The position numbers were made by a program, and so were the translations under genes. DNA of 63,737 nt from Chloroflexota bacterium (GTDB lineage Bacteria; Chloroflexota; UBA11872; VXNJ01). The notes below the pieces were generated by a model. It saw only the letters and a program-made list of their open reading frames with translations. It had not been told where the DNA came from and did no database searches. The DNA is taken from positions 1 to 63,737 of the forward strand of contig VXNJ01000017.1 of assembly GCA_009840625.1 (NCBI GenBank), read 5' to 3'. Every line of letters starts with the position of its first letter. Positions within the stretch are counted from its first letter, which is position 1. Positions 1-8,341 of this stretch are shown here, one piece after another.

Positions 1-164
1 GCGCGTGCCCCTGAATCCGGGACGGATAAAGCTCTATAGAAAAGGTATAGGTCGCCCTGGTCATGAGCGGCGGGAACATCACTCGCCAGCACCTGCGAGA
101 GGCGCTGGCCTAGTTCCGGCGGCGGTACCGATCGATTCGGCGTTACGCTCCGGCGGGAAAGTCT

Positions 165-2201
165 TCAGCTCCCGGTTCGAAAGAGATAGCGGGTGTCGAA
201 AAGCCCGTAGAGCGTGGCGGTCGTGTTGCCGAATACGTTGCGCACGGCCGTCATTCGAGCCGCATTGGCGGTGAAGATCACCGGCAGGTTCTCGGCGGCG
301 ATCGCCTGGGCGCGGTGGTATAGCGCCACCCGCGTGGCATGGTCAAGTTCCTGGCTGGCCCGCACGTAAAGGTCGTCGATCTGAGCCTCCCAATCGGTGG
401 CCGGCCGCTGCTGCTTCGGATGCCATAGGTGAAATGCGCCGGTGCTGTGCCACAACCCGATGCCGCTGTAGGGATCGCTGCCGCCGGTGAACCCGATAAC
501 CGTCGCCTGCCAATCGTAGGTTTCGGTTAGCTGCTTAACCACGTCGCTGAATTCGATCAACTGGACGTCGGCCCGCACCCCGATATCGGCGAGGCCCCGG
601 GAGATGATCGCCGCGACCCTTTCGCGCACGCTGTTGCCTTTGTTGGTAACCAGCTTGAACGCGATTTCGTTGCCGGCCGAATCCTCGCGGATTCCGTCGC
701 CGTCGGTGTCCCGCCAGCCGAGGCCGTCAAGGATCTGCCCGGCCCTCGCCGGGTCGTATTCGTAGCGAGGCACATCGGGGTTGTGGAAGTCGCCGGCCGA
801 GGGGCTGACCGAAGACCATTGCGGGGTTCCGAACCCGTTCAGCACCTGCCCGATGATCTCGTCGCGATCAATGCTGTGGGCGGCGGCCCGGCGAAATTCG
901 GTGTTGGTGAACCATGCCAGGACTTTCGGCTCCAGATAGGGTTGCCCGGAATCGGGATCCCGGCCCGGGTTCATGTTGAAAGTCAGGAATGTCGACCCGA
1001 ACGTTGGGCCGCGCCGGTGGATTGTGAAATCGCCGTCTGCTTCGCGGGACTTGAGATCGGCGTACTCCTCGCCCAGCACCCCGTGCACGTCGACCTCGCC
1101 GGCCAGGAACAACTCCAGTTCGGCGTCGAAGTCCGGAACGTATCTGAAATTGACGCTGTCCAGATACGGCAGCGAGTTGCCGGCGGCGTCGCGCAGCCAA
1201 TAGTTGGGATTGCGCCGCAGGGTCAACTGCTCGTCCGGATCGTAGCTCTCGATCGTGAACGGGCCGGTGCCGATGATCTCGGCCGGTTCGGTATCGACGC
1301 CCCAGGCCTCGGCGAAGGTGCCTTCGTCGACGTATTTCTCTAGGACGTGCCGCGGGTAGATCGCCGTGCCCATCGCGCGCAGGAACGGGGCGAACGAGAC
1401 CGGCAGATCGAAGCGCACCGTGTACTCGTCGACCGCCGCCACGCTCATCCGGGCTTCCTGCCACTGACCGGATTCCTGGTCCAGGAACCGGAACGTGAAC
1501 GAATCGCGGCTGCTGGCGGGAATGTCGTCGTTGTAGATGATCCGGTTGAACGTGAATTCGACGTCGCGGGCGGTGAAGGGTTCACCGTCATGCCAGCGCA
1601 CGCCTCGGCGCAGGCTAAATGTCCAGGTGAGACCGTCGTCGGAGTGAGTCCATGACTCGGCCAGGGCCGGTTCGACCTGGTTGGTAAGCCAGGAGATTTC
1701 GGTCAGACCCTCGAAGAGATAACCCAGCACGTTCGATGACGAGGTGTCTTTTGATACGGCCAGGTTAAAGGTCAGCGGTCCGCCTATGCTGGCGTAGTTG
1801 ATCGATCCGCCCGGGCGTCCGACCTGGTAGCTGAAATCGCTGGCGTTCTGGTTCAACTGGGCGATTCTTTCCCAGGCCAACAGATCGCCGTCCGGCCGCG
1901 ATTGGAGTCCGTAGGGACCGTTAACCCAGGTTTGCTGCCCGTCGCTGAAAGCGGTCCAGTTGTCGGCCTTGCGCCAGGTGAGCAGACCGCTCTCGGTTCG
2001 CTGGGTGGCCTCGCCGGTGGCGGGGTTGAAGCGCTCGTTCTCCAGGCAGGCGCCGACCCGGTCCGCGCCCTCGGAGAGCGTGATAAGCGTCTTTATCGCG
2101 GCAAATCCCAGTACGAAATCGCACCGCGCAGCCGCCGCCGCCGGCGCGCTGGATAGGACGAGCAACCCGGCTATGGCTAACGCGACGAGGCGGTTCTTCA
2201 A
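165..2201 (-). CDS. Secreted family 5 (peptide-type) ABC solute-binding protein with extra N-terminal module
   Basis: Extracellular substrate-capturing component of an oligopeptide/dipeptide-type ABC importer (SBP_bac_5 family). Residues 1-25 form a signal peptide with an Ala-rich cleavage region. Residues about 27-111 are a separate module (CDFVLGFA, CLENERFNP, LTWRKADNWTAF, VNGPYGLQSR) that I recognise from many secreted Chloroflexota proteins. The binding-protein fold runs from about 125 to the C-terminus, with family landmarks such as LTWTFSLRRGVRWHDGEPF and GTGPFTIESYDP. At 678 residues it is longer than the usual 530-600, and the N-terminal module accounts for the excess. The start is TTG, placed 8 nt after GGGAG; an ATG just upstream runs into a stop after two codons. 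No permease or ATPase gene lies beside it in the window, so its partners and substrate are unknown. Confidence 0.9.
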   Translation of the reverse strand: MKNRLVALAIAGLLVLSSAPAAAAARCDFVLGFAAIKTLITLSEGADRVGACLENERFNPATGEATQRTESGLLTWRKADNWTAFSDGQQTWVNGPYGLQSRPDGDLLAWERIAQLNQNASDFSYQVGRPGGSINYASIGGPLTFNLAVSKDTSSSNVLGYLFEGLTEISWLTNQVEPALAESWTHSDDGLTWTFSLRRGVRWHDGEPFTARDVEFTFNRIIYNDDIPASSRDSFTFRFLDQESGQWQEARMSVAAVDEYTVRFDLPVSFAPFLRAMGTAIYPRHVLEKYVDEGTFAEAWGVDTEPAEIIGTGPFTIESYDPDEQLTLRRNPNYWLRDAAGNSLPYLDSVNFRYVPDFDAELELFLAGEVDVHGVLGEEYADLKSREADGDFTIHRRGPTFGSTFLTFNMNPGRDPDSGQPYLEPKVLAWFTNTEFRRAAAHSIDRDEIIGQVLNGFGTPQWSSVSPSAGDFHNPDVPRYEYDPARAGQILDGLGWRDTDGDGIREDSAGNEIAFKLVTNKGNSVRERVAAIISRGLADIGVRADVQLIEFSDVVKQLTETYDWQATVIGFTGGSDPYSGIGLWHSTGAFHLWHPKQQRPATDWEAQIDDLYVRASQELDHATRVALYHRAQAIAAENLPVIFTANAARMTAVRNVFGNTTATLYGLFDTRYLFRTGS

Positions 2202-2383
2202 TGCATGTTCTCCCGGTTTGGCGATGACCGCGGAACCGGGTTGCGGATCCGGACCTCGACGTGATTAATTCTTGGCCACGACCGATTCGAAATCACAACG
2301 AAATTCCGATCGGATCGCAGCTCGCGCGTCCAACCCGCACTCGCGGCGCTGTCTCTTGAGCGGCCGGCGCAGAGCATGCGGCG

Positions 2384-3214
2384 TCAGGCCCCCAATGGCT
2401 TGGCGGCCAGGCATTCGCCGAATCCGATCGAGCCGACCGCCCCCGGACTATTCCGCCAGGCTTCCAACGCGCCCCGGCCGCGCTCGAATTCATCCGCGGT
2501 CGAGAGACCGTGCTTGATCGCCGCCTCCACCACCGCCGGCGAGTGAAACCAGTCGACTATGAATCCATAGAAGAATTCCACGTCTCCGTCGCTCCCGAAA
2601 CTGTCAAACGAGAAGCTCGGCTGGATTTCTTCGAATCCAGCCTTCAGCAGGGCGCTCTTGAGCTCCTTGCCCAGCTGCGGGTGGCCGCCGTTGGCCGACA
2701 GCAACTTGGTGAATACGGCCCATGCCCTATCGATTTCGACCGAACCCGGCTCAAGGAACGAGGACTCAACGATCGCCTCGCGGCAGGCGATGATGCCGCC
2801 CGGCTTGAGAACCCGGCGCACTTCGGCCAGGGCGGCGAATGTATCCGGAATGTGCATCAGCACCGCGTGGCAGTGGGCCACGTCGAAGGTATCGTCCTCA
2901 AACGGCAGGTCGTTGACGTTGCCGACGTGGAAGGTGACGTTGTCGTGCCCGCCGGATTCGGCCGCCGACCGGGCCAACCCGATCTGAGTCTCCTCCATAT
3001 CGATTCCGTGCAGATGCCCGGGATCCACCGCTTCGGCCAGACCGAGGGAAATCGTTCCCGGACCGCAGCCGAAATCGAGGACGGTCTGCCCGGGCTCCAG
3101 GCGGGGGAGCAGATGACGGGCATGGGTCCTGGCGCTGCGGCGCCTCAGGAGCTGGCGAAAATCCTCGTCATACCCCATGGTGTAGCGGCTTTCCGAAGGC
3201 GAATCCGGGCTCAT
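2384..3214 (-). CDS. Class I SAM-dependent methyltransferase
   Basis: A cytoplasmic methyltransferase of the UbiE/Methyltransf_11 type; the substrate cannot be deduced. SAM-binding motif I is at residues 45-54 (VLDFGCGPGT), followed by the acidic residue of motif II (GIDMEE), the motif around VNDLPFEDDTFDVAHCHAVL and the post-motif RVLKPGGII. The N-terminal 40 residues are charged and contain no membrane segment. I chose the ATG at 3214, giving 276 residues, because the upstream in-frame extension shows no family similarity. The gene sits 182 bp upstream of the solute-binding protein gene on the same strand, and nothing in the sequence ties the two functionally. Confidence 0.85.
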   Translation of the reverse strand: MSPDSPSESRYTMGYDEDFRQLLRRRSARTHARHLLPRLEPGQTVLDFGCGPGTISLGLAEAVDPGHLHGIDMEETQIGLARSAAESGGHDNVTFHVGNVNDLPFEDDTFDVAHCHAVLMHIPDTFAALAEVRRVLKPGGIIACREAIVESSFLEPGSVEIDRAWAVFTKLLSANGGHPQLGKELKSALLKAGFEEIQPSFSFDSFGSDGDVEFFYGFIVDWFHSPAVVEAAIKHGLSTADEFERGRGALEAWRNSPGAVGSIGFGECLAAKPLGA

Positions 3215-3584
3215 TTGCGACTCGGCAGAGTTAATTGGAACGGCGCTGAGATTTTTGCAATTTGGATGCCAGATCCGGGCCGTCAACAACGATCCGGATT
3301 GCTTTTGAATTGACTTCGCCTGTCCGGTGTTGCGCTTTCCAAGTGGTGAAATTGGGGCGCGTCAAACCAGAGTTCAAGACACCCCCTGTTCGATCCGGGC
3401 AACACATTTCTGGTTGCATCAGCGAATGGTTGCCGCTTCGCGGTGAAGTGCTATCCGGGCTGGCTTGGCTTAAACCCGGGCCGGCAGCGCAGCGCCTTGC
3501 TGACTTTCACCAATTGTCGTTCGGACTGATGATTTATACTTTACACCTTTATAACGGTTCCGGCACAAAAGTGATACGGCGACA
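3215..3584. other. Intergenic region between methyltransferase and TnpB
   Basis: This 370-bp stretch separates the divergent methyltransferase and tnpB genes. Its right part (about 3520-3575) is clearly more AT-rich than the surroundings and probably contains the left end and target motif of the TnpB element. I could not define an exact element boundary or a tnpA remnant, and I see no convincing RNA gene or ORF here. Confidence 0.4.
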
Positions 3585-4733
3585 ATGTCCAAAGCCATGC
3601 GCACCTTTTGCCAGCGAGGCTACGTATCGCGCAAGGGCTGCGATCGCCTCAATCAGGTCCTGGCCGAGTGCGCGGAGCTGTACAACGCCGAGTTGGAAAC
3701 ATGGCGTATGCAGTACAAGGAGACCGGCAGGAGCGATTCGCTGTTCGACCGCTTCAAGGCCTTCACCGCAGTCCGAAATGCCGATGATTTCTGGTATGGC
3801 ATGTCGCTTTTGGTGGGTCGTGGAGTGTTGTGCCGGGCCGATAGGGCCAAGAAGTCGTTCTACCGCCGGGCAAAAAACGGCGAGAAACCGGGCTATCCGA
3901 GATTTAAGCCGCGCAATCGCTACCGCACCATCCAGCTGGAGCAGGCAGCCCCGGGGATGATCAAACCCGATAAGCGCGGCTACGTAGTAAGGATTAAAGG
4001 TCTGCCCGAAATTAGGCTGCGGACAAAGCGTGAATTGCCGTCGTCGGATGACATCAAGTCCATCCACATCACTTTCAAGGGCCGCCGCGTCGGCGTAAAT
4101 CTTATCTACGCGGTTGATATGAAACCACTGCCATACAACCGCGCCAGGGTCGGGCTGGACTTGGGTGTCCTGTCGCGCATTACCACCAGCGACGGGCGGA
4201 AGGTGGAGCGCCGCCGGCCGGACCGCGAGGAGATTACCGGCAAACAGCGGAGGCTGTCGGCGTGCAAGAAGGGAAGTCGAAGGTATCGCAAGCGCCGGAG
4301 GATTCTGGCCAACGCCCACGACCGGGCAAGGGTCCGGGACCGCGGCCGGTGCCATGAGATCACCACCGCTATCGTGCGCCGCCACGGCTTTATCGCCCTA
4401 GAGGACCTGGACAAGCGAAATATGATCAGATCGGGCGGTGCAAGAAAACGTAGTCTCAACCGCGCAATCTTGGAACAAACCTGGGGACGAATCGTAAGTC
4501 AGCTCGTCTACAAGGCAGCGTGGGCCGGCAGAGAGCTCGTATTCGTTGATCCCAGGGACACCTCGCAACTCTGCTCGGGCTGCGGAGCGAAGGTGCAAAA
4601 GAGCTTGCAGGAAAGGATGCACATTTGCGGCTGCGGACTGGTGCTGGACCGCGATCACAACGCAGCGATCAATATCCTGAATAAAGCTCTCGGGGGTGGG
4701 GTTATTCCCCCGGCCGTCGGTGAGACGGCGTGA
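3585..4733 (+). CDS. tnpB: TnpB, IS200/IS605-family RNA-guided nuclease (solitary, IS1341-type)
   Basis: TnpB proteins are small RuvC nucleases guided by an RNA made from the right end of their own insertion element, and are ancestors of Cas12. All catalytic elements are present in this 382-residue protein. The first RuvC Asp is D192 in GLDLGV, the Glu is E273 in ALEDLDK, and the last Asp is at 355/357 in LDRDHNAAIN. The zinc ribbon is CSGCG (C330, C333) with CGC (C348, C350). An arginine-rich bridge-helix-like stretch lies at about 221-254. No TnpA (Y1 transposase) gene is adjacent, so mobility would need a TnpA in trans. The reading frame is open and all key residues are intact, so the nuclease is probably active or was so recently. 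Translation may begin at the ATG at 3585 or at the one four codons later. Confidence 0.93.
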   Translation: MSKAMRTFCQRGYVSRKGCDRLNQVLAECAELYNAELETWRMQYKETGRSDSLFDRFKAFTAVRNADDFWYGMSLLVGRGVLCRADRAKKSFYRRAKNGEKPGYPRFKPRNRYRTIQLEQAAPGMIKPDKRGYVVRIKGLPEIRLRTKRELPSSDDIKSIHITFKGRRVGVNLIYAVDMKPLPYNRARVGLDLGVLSRITTSDGRKVERRRPDREEITGKQRRLSACKKGSRRYRKRRRILANAHDRARVRDRGRCHEITTAIVRRHGFIALEDLDKRNMIRSGGARKRSLNRAILEQTWGRIVSQLVYKAAWAGRELVFVDPRDTSQLCSGCGAKVQKSLQERMHICGCGLVLDRDHNAAINILNKALGGGVIPPAVGETA

Positions 4734-4742
4734 ATATGTGCC

Positions 4743-4758
4743 GGTTGGTTTTCCGACC
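4743..4758 (+). other. Right-end hairpin / possible 3' end of TnpB guide RNA (omega RNA)
   Basis: GGTTGG and CCGACC (one G-T wobble) enclose a TTTT loop, 10 bp after the tnpB stop. IS200/IS605 elements end in such subterminal hairpins, and the omega RNA scaffold spans the tnpB 3' end into this region, with the guide beginning just outside the element. The exact right boundary is not visible. A second small hairpin, CCCA-GTAAT-TGGG, follows at 4772-4784. Confidence 0.4.
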
Positions 4759-4809
4759 TAGGTATATAAGCCCCAGTAATTGGGTTTCGCAACCGGGCAA
4801 AGGGCCTCA

Positions 4810-6006
4810 ATGCACCAACCGACAAACCTGATCGAGGTCGACGGTTTGTGGAAGTGCTTCGGCAATACGTCCGAGCGGGTATTCACCCCCGAATACCGGT
4901 CCAAGAGCCGGTCCGACATCCAGTCCGAACTGGGAATCGTACTGGCGCTCCGCAACGTGTCCTTCGGCGTTCGCCCCGGTGAGATATTCGTGGTGATGGG
5001 GCTGTCCGGCAGCGGCAAATCGACCCTGGTGCGCTGCCTGATCCGACTGATCGATTCCGACCGCGGCCGAATCCTTTTCGATGGGGAAGATATCGGCGCC
5101 CTGGAAGGCGGCGAGTTGCTCCGGTTCCGGCGCGAAAAGATGGCGATGGTCTTCCAGCACTACTCGCTGCTGCCGCACCGCCGGGTCCTAGACAACGTCG
5201 CCTACGGCCTGGAAGTTCAGGGCATGGACCGGGATTCGCGCTACGACCTGGCCGCCAGGGCGATCGAAACCGTGGGCCTCGACGGCTGGGAGGATTACTA
5301 CCCGCGCGAGATGAGCGGGGGCATGCAGCAGCGGGTCGGCTTGGCCCGGGCCCTGGCGGTGGACCCGCAGATCCTGCTGATGGACGAACCCTTCAGCGGG
5401 CTCGATCCGCTGATCCGGCGCGAGATGCAGGACGAATTGCTCGACCTGCAGAAAAACATGCGCAAGACGATCGTCTTCATAACCCATGACCTTAATGAGG
5501 CGCTCAAGCTCGGCGATCGGATAGCCATCATGCGCGACGGCGAGATCATCCAGCTGGGAACTCCGGAGCAGATCGTGACCCGGCCGTCCGGCGGATACGT
5601 GCGCGAGTTCGTGCGCGACGTATCGCGGGCCAAGGTCATCCCGGCGCGGGCGATCATGCGGGAGCCGAGGGCGTTGCTCAAGGAGGACCTGGCGCCGTCC
5701 GCGGCGCTGCGAATGATGGACGACCGCGGATTTGACGCCGCTTATTTGGTCGGGACCGATGCACGCCTGCGCGGCTTGGTGAGCAGGTCCAGCTTGGCCG
5801 ATTGCGCGCGGGGAGACCGGGAATCGCTTGCCGGAATCCCGACGACCGATGTCGCTCGCGTCTCCGCAAGCGCCCCGGTGGAGTCGATCATTACCCTGGC
5901 GGCCCGCTCCGAACGCCCGGTAGCTGTGGTTGATGACGACGAACGCCTGGTCGGTGAGATCCACCGCCTGGTTCTTCTGGCCGCCCTTGCAACCGCCCCA
6001 CCCTAG
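4810..6006 (+). CDS. proV: Glycine betaine/proline-type ABC transporter ATPase with CBS tail
   Basis: ATP-hydrolysing subunit of a compatible-solute importer (ProV/OpuAA family), working on the inner face of the membrane with the permease and binding protein encoded next. Walker A is GLSGSGKST (64-72), the Q-loop Gln is in VFQHYSLLPH, the signature is SGGMQQRVG (169-177) and Walker B is ILLMDEPFSGLDP (188-200). About 110 C-terminal residues resemble the paired CBS domains used by this family to sense ionic strength. The length of 398 residues is typical of ProV. I chose the ATG at 4810, preceded by AAAGGG, over a TTG ten codons upstream. The gene begins only 76 bp after tnpB. A TATATAAG stretch at 4763-4770 is a possible -10 element, but no matching -35 is seen. 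Confidence 0.93.
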   Translation: MHQPTNLIEVDGLWKCFGNTSERVFTPEYRSKSRSDIQSELGIVLALRNVSFGVRPGEIFVVMGLSGSGKSTLVRCLIRLIDSDRGRILFDGEDIGALEGGELLRFRREKMAMVFQHYSLLPHRRVLDNVAYGLEVQGMDRDSRYDLAARAIETVGLDGWEDYYPREMSGGMQQRVGLARALAVDPQILLMDEPFSGLDPLIRREMQDELLDLQKNMRKTIVFITHDLNEALKLGDRIAIMRDGEIIQLGTPEQIVTRPSGGYVREFVRDVSRAKVIPARAIMREPRALLKEDLAPSAALRMMDDRGFDAAYLVGTDARLRGLVSRSSLADCARGDRESLAGIPTTDVARVSASAPVESIITLAARSERPVAVVDDDERLVGEIHRLVLLAALATAPP

Positions 6007-6017
6007 GACCGGTAACC

Positions 6018-7073
6018 ATGAATCAAGCACCCACCGGCGAAACTGCCCCGGCCCGGCTGGCGCAGCGCCTCGATTTCAGCGGGCTCCCGGTCCTGCACCG
6101 CTGGCTGGCCGGATTCGTCGCGCTCGGGCTGGTGCTGGTGATTTCGCTGGCGATCTGGGGGCCGGAAATGGGGTTTCCGACCGACGTCGGGAGCCGGACA
6201 TCGAGCGACGGTACGCTCGTGCTCGGTGAAACCGTGCGCGATGTGACCAGCCGCGCGATCGACGACGGATTCGACTGGATAACCCGCGAAGGCGCGTGGT
6301 TCTTCGACGGGATCAGCGCCGCGGTGACGTTCGCCCTGGTCAACATCGAAGTCGTGCTCAAGTGGACTCCCTGGCCGGTGGTCATCCTCGGCTTGGCGGC
6401 GGTCGCCTTCGGCGTCGGGCGCTGGCCGCTTTTCTCGTTCACCCTCCTGGCCCTTTTCTTCGTGGGCATGATGGACCTCTGGGAGAACGCCATGGACACC
6501 GTGGCCCTGATGGCCGTATCGGTCGCGGTGGCGGTGGCGATCGGCCTGCCGCTGGGCGTGCTCGGGGCGCGCTCCGGCATCGCCGACAGCATCATGCGCC
6601 CGATTCTGGACGGCATGCAAACGATGCCCAGCTTCGTCTACCTGCTGCCCGGCATCCTTTTCTTCGGCCTGGGCAAACCGGCCGGGGTTTTCGCCACGAT
6701 CATCTATGCCGTGCCGCCGGTCATCCGCCTCACCAACCTGGGCATCCGCCAGGTTTCGGCCGAGACGGTCGAGGCCGCGCGCGCGTTCGGCTCCTCGCCG
6801 CTGCAGATCCTGACCAAGGTACAGATTCCGATCGCCCTGCCGACCATCATGGCCGGCATCAACCAGACAACCATGATGGCGCTGGCGATGGTGACGATCG
6901 CCAGCCTGGTGGCGGCCGGCGGCTTGGGCGACAACGTTAACCGGGCGCTGCAGAAAAACGAGCCCGGCAACGGATTGCTGGCCGGCCTGGCGATCGTGTT
7001 CATGGCCATCATCATCGACCGGTTGACCCAGGCCGTCGCCGGCGCCCGGCAGGGACCGATGAGCGTCGGTTGA
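6018..7073 (+). CDS. proW: Glycine betaine/proline-type ABC transporter permease
   Basis: Membrane permease of the compatible-solute importer (ProW/OpuAB). It has an N-terminal region with a transmembrane segment near residues 32-50, then a periplasmic stretch. A cluster of hydrophobic helices follows from about residue 110, and the BPD_transp_1 core covers about 150-345. The EAA-loop signature that docks to the ATPase is visible around VEAARAFGSSPLQILTKVQIP. The 351-residue length matches ProW. The gene follows proV after 11 bp and is surely co-transcribed with it. Confidence 0.93.
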   Translation: MNQAPTGETAPARLAQRLDFSGLPVLHRWLAGFVALGLVLVISLAIWGPEMGFPTDVGSRTSSDGTLVLGETVRDVTSRAIDDGFDWITREGAWFFDGISAAVTFALVNIEVVLKWTPWPVVILGLAAVAFGVGRWPLFSFTLLALFFVGMMDLWENAMDTVALMAVSVAVAVAIGLPLGVLGARSGIADSIMRPILDGMQTMPSFVYLLPGILFFGLGKPAGVFATIIYAVPPVIRLTNLGIRQVSAETVEAARAFGSSPLQILTKVQIPIALPTIMAGINQTTMMALAMVTIASLVAAGGLGDNVNRALQKNEPGNGLLAGLAIVFMAIIIDRLTQAVAGARQGPMSVG

Positions 7074-7091
7074 TTGCCTTGCCACATCGGC

Positions 7092-7108
7092 GGCGCAGGG
7101 TCTGCGCC
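7092..7108 (+). promoter_or_regulatory. Perfect intercistronic hairpin between proW and proX
   Basis: GGCGCAG and CTGCGCC form a perfect 7-bp stem around a 3-nt loop, starting 18 bp after the proW stop. It lacks a T-tract, so it is not a simple terminator. It could stabilise the upstream mRNA or reduce readthrough, letting the binding protein be expressed at a level different from the permease. Confidence 0.4.
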
Positions 7109-7190
7109 GGGCCTAATGTGATGATGGTGGGTGGCGATTGATGGCTTCGACCCTTACGAATCCATCCCCCGACCGATCGGAAGCCGGAAC

Positions 7191-8219
7191 TTGAAATTTG
7201 CAAAAACACGGATATTTGCCCTTGCGCTGCTAATGCTGATGTCGGTGGCGCTAGTCGGGTGCGAGTTGACCGAGTCAGAGGACCAAAAGCAGACCGTCAT
7301 TTTCTCCGACCTGAACTGGACCAGCGCCCAGTTCCAGAACCGGGTGGCCCAGTACATCCTGGAAAAGGGCTACGACTACCCGACCGACGTGGTGTTCGGG
7401 GGAACGCTGCCGCTTTTCCAGGGCCTGCGCCGCGGCGACAGCCACGTGACCATGGAGATCTGGCTGCCCAATCAGGATGAGCCCTGGATGGAGGCCCAGG
7501 CCGCCGGCGAGGTCGTTTCGGTGGGCGCAAGCTTGGGCGAAGACTGGCAATCGGCCTTTGTCATTCCCAAATACCTGCAGGAGCAGTACCCGGACCTGGA
7601 CAGCATCGAGGACCTTAAGGAAGAACGGTTCAAGGAACTGTTCTCCACCGCCGAAACCGGCGGCAAGGCGCGACTGGTCTCGTGCGTCATCGGCTGGGCG
7701 TGCGAGGAAGTTAACGCGCAGCAGATCGAGGGCTACGGCCTCTCCGAGCACGTTCACATCATCAATCCCGGCGATGGCGCGGCCGCCAACGCCGATCTGT
7801 ACGGCGCCTACGAGCGAGGCGAACCCTGGCTGGGTTACCAGTGGGGCACCAACGACCCGGCGGTGGAACTGGAACTGGCCCTGCTGGAGGAGCCGCCCTA
7901 CAGCGACGAGTGCTGGTTTACCACCAAGGCCTGCGCCTACGAGCCGGCGACTATCCTGATCGCGGTCCACCCGGATTTATTCGCCGCCGCCCCTGATGTT
8001 GTCGCAGTGCTCCGGGCGTGGGACATGAACATCGAGCGTTACGACGCGGTTGGCAAGTGGCGTCGCCAGAACGAGGGCGTGAGCATCAACGATACCGCCC
8101 TCTGGTGGCTCAACAACAACGTCGAAGTCTGGTCTGGCTGGGTGACCGAGGAAGCGGCCGAAAAAATCTCGGCGGCCCTGGCCGAATCCGAAGTTGCGGA
8201 GGGCTGGCCGACCGAATAA
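7191..8219 (+). CDS. proX: Glycine betaine/proline-type substrate-binding lipoprotein
   Basis: Extracytoplasmic binding protein of the compatible-solute importer (OpuAC family). With the TTG start at 7191 the protein begins LKFAKTRIF, followed by a hydrophobic segment and a lipobox (ALVGC, Cys24) for lipid anchoring. GGAAG lies about 7 nt upstream. An in-frame GTG at 7131 would place 20 extra residues before the signal peptide and is less likely. The mature part contains OpuAC landmarks such as NWTSAQFQNRVAQYILEKGY at the N-terminus, and a repeated Trp-rich pattern near the C-terminus (LWWLNNNVEVWSGWV) of the kind that forms the aromatic betaine cage. The substrate is probably a quaternary ammonium compound. 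Confidence 0.9.
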   Translation: MKFAKTRIFALALLMLMSVALVGCELTESEDQKQTVIFSDLNWTSAQFQNRVAQYILEKGYDYPTDVVFGGTLPLFQGLRRGDSHVTMEIWLPNQDEPWMEAQAAGEVVSVGASLGEDWQSAFVIPKYLQEQYPDLDSIEDLKEERFKELFSTAETGGKARLVSCVIGWACEEVNAQQIEGYGLSEHVHIINPGDGAAANADLYGAYERGEPWLGYQWGTNDPAVELELALLEEPPYSDECWFTTKACAYEPATILIAVHPDLFAAAPDVVAVLRAWDMNIERYDAVGKWRRQNEGVSINDTALWWLNNNVEVWSGWVTEEAAEKISAALAESEVAEGWPTE

Positions 8220-8341
8220 CTCAGCCTTCCCATTGCGGGCGGGGCCGGTTTCGGTTTGCGCGCGTTCGCCGTCCGGTTAGTCCCGGCGCGGCCCGGATCG
8301 GTTTGCGGCCCGGAGGTCGAAGGTTTGCGGAAGCCCGCTCC

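Noticed and set aside
4734-4800. A complete sigma-70 promoter for proV within the TnpB right end
   Set aside because: TATATAAG is present but no -35-like hexamer lies at 16-18 bp; the nearest TTGGTT is only 12-14 bp away.
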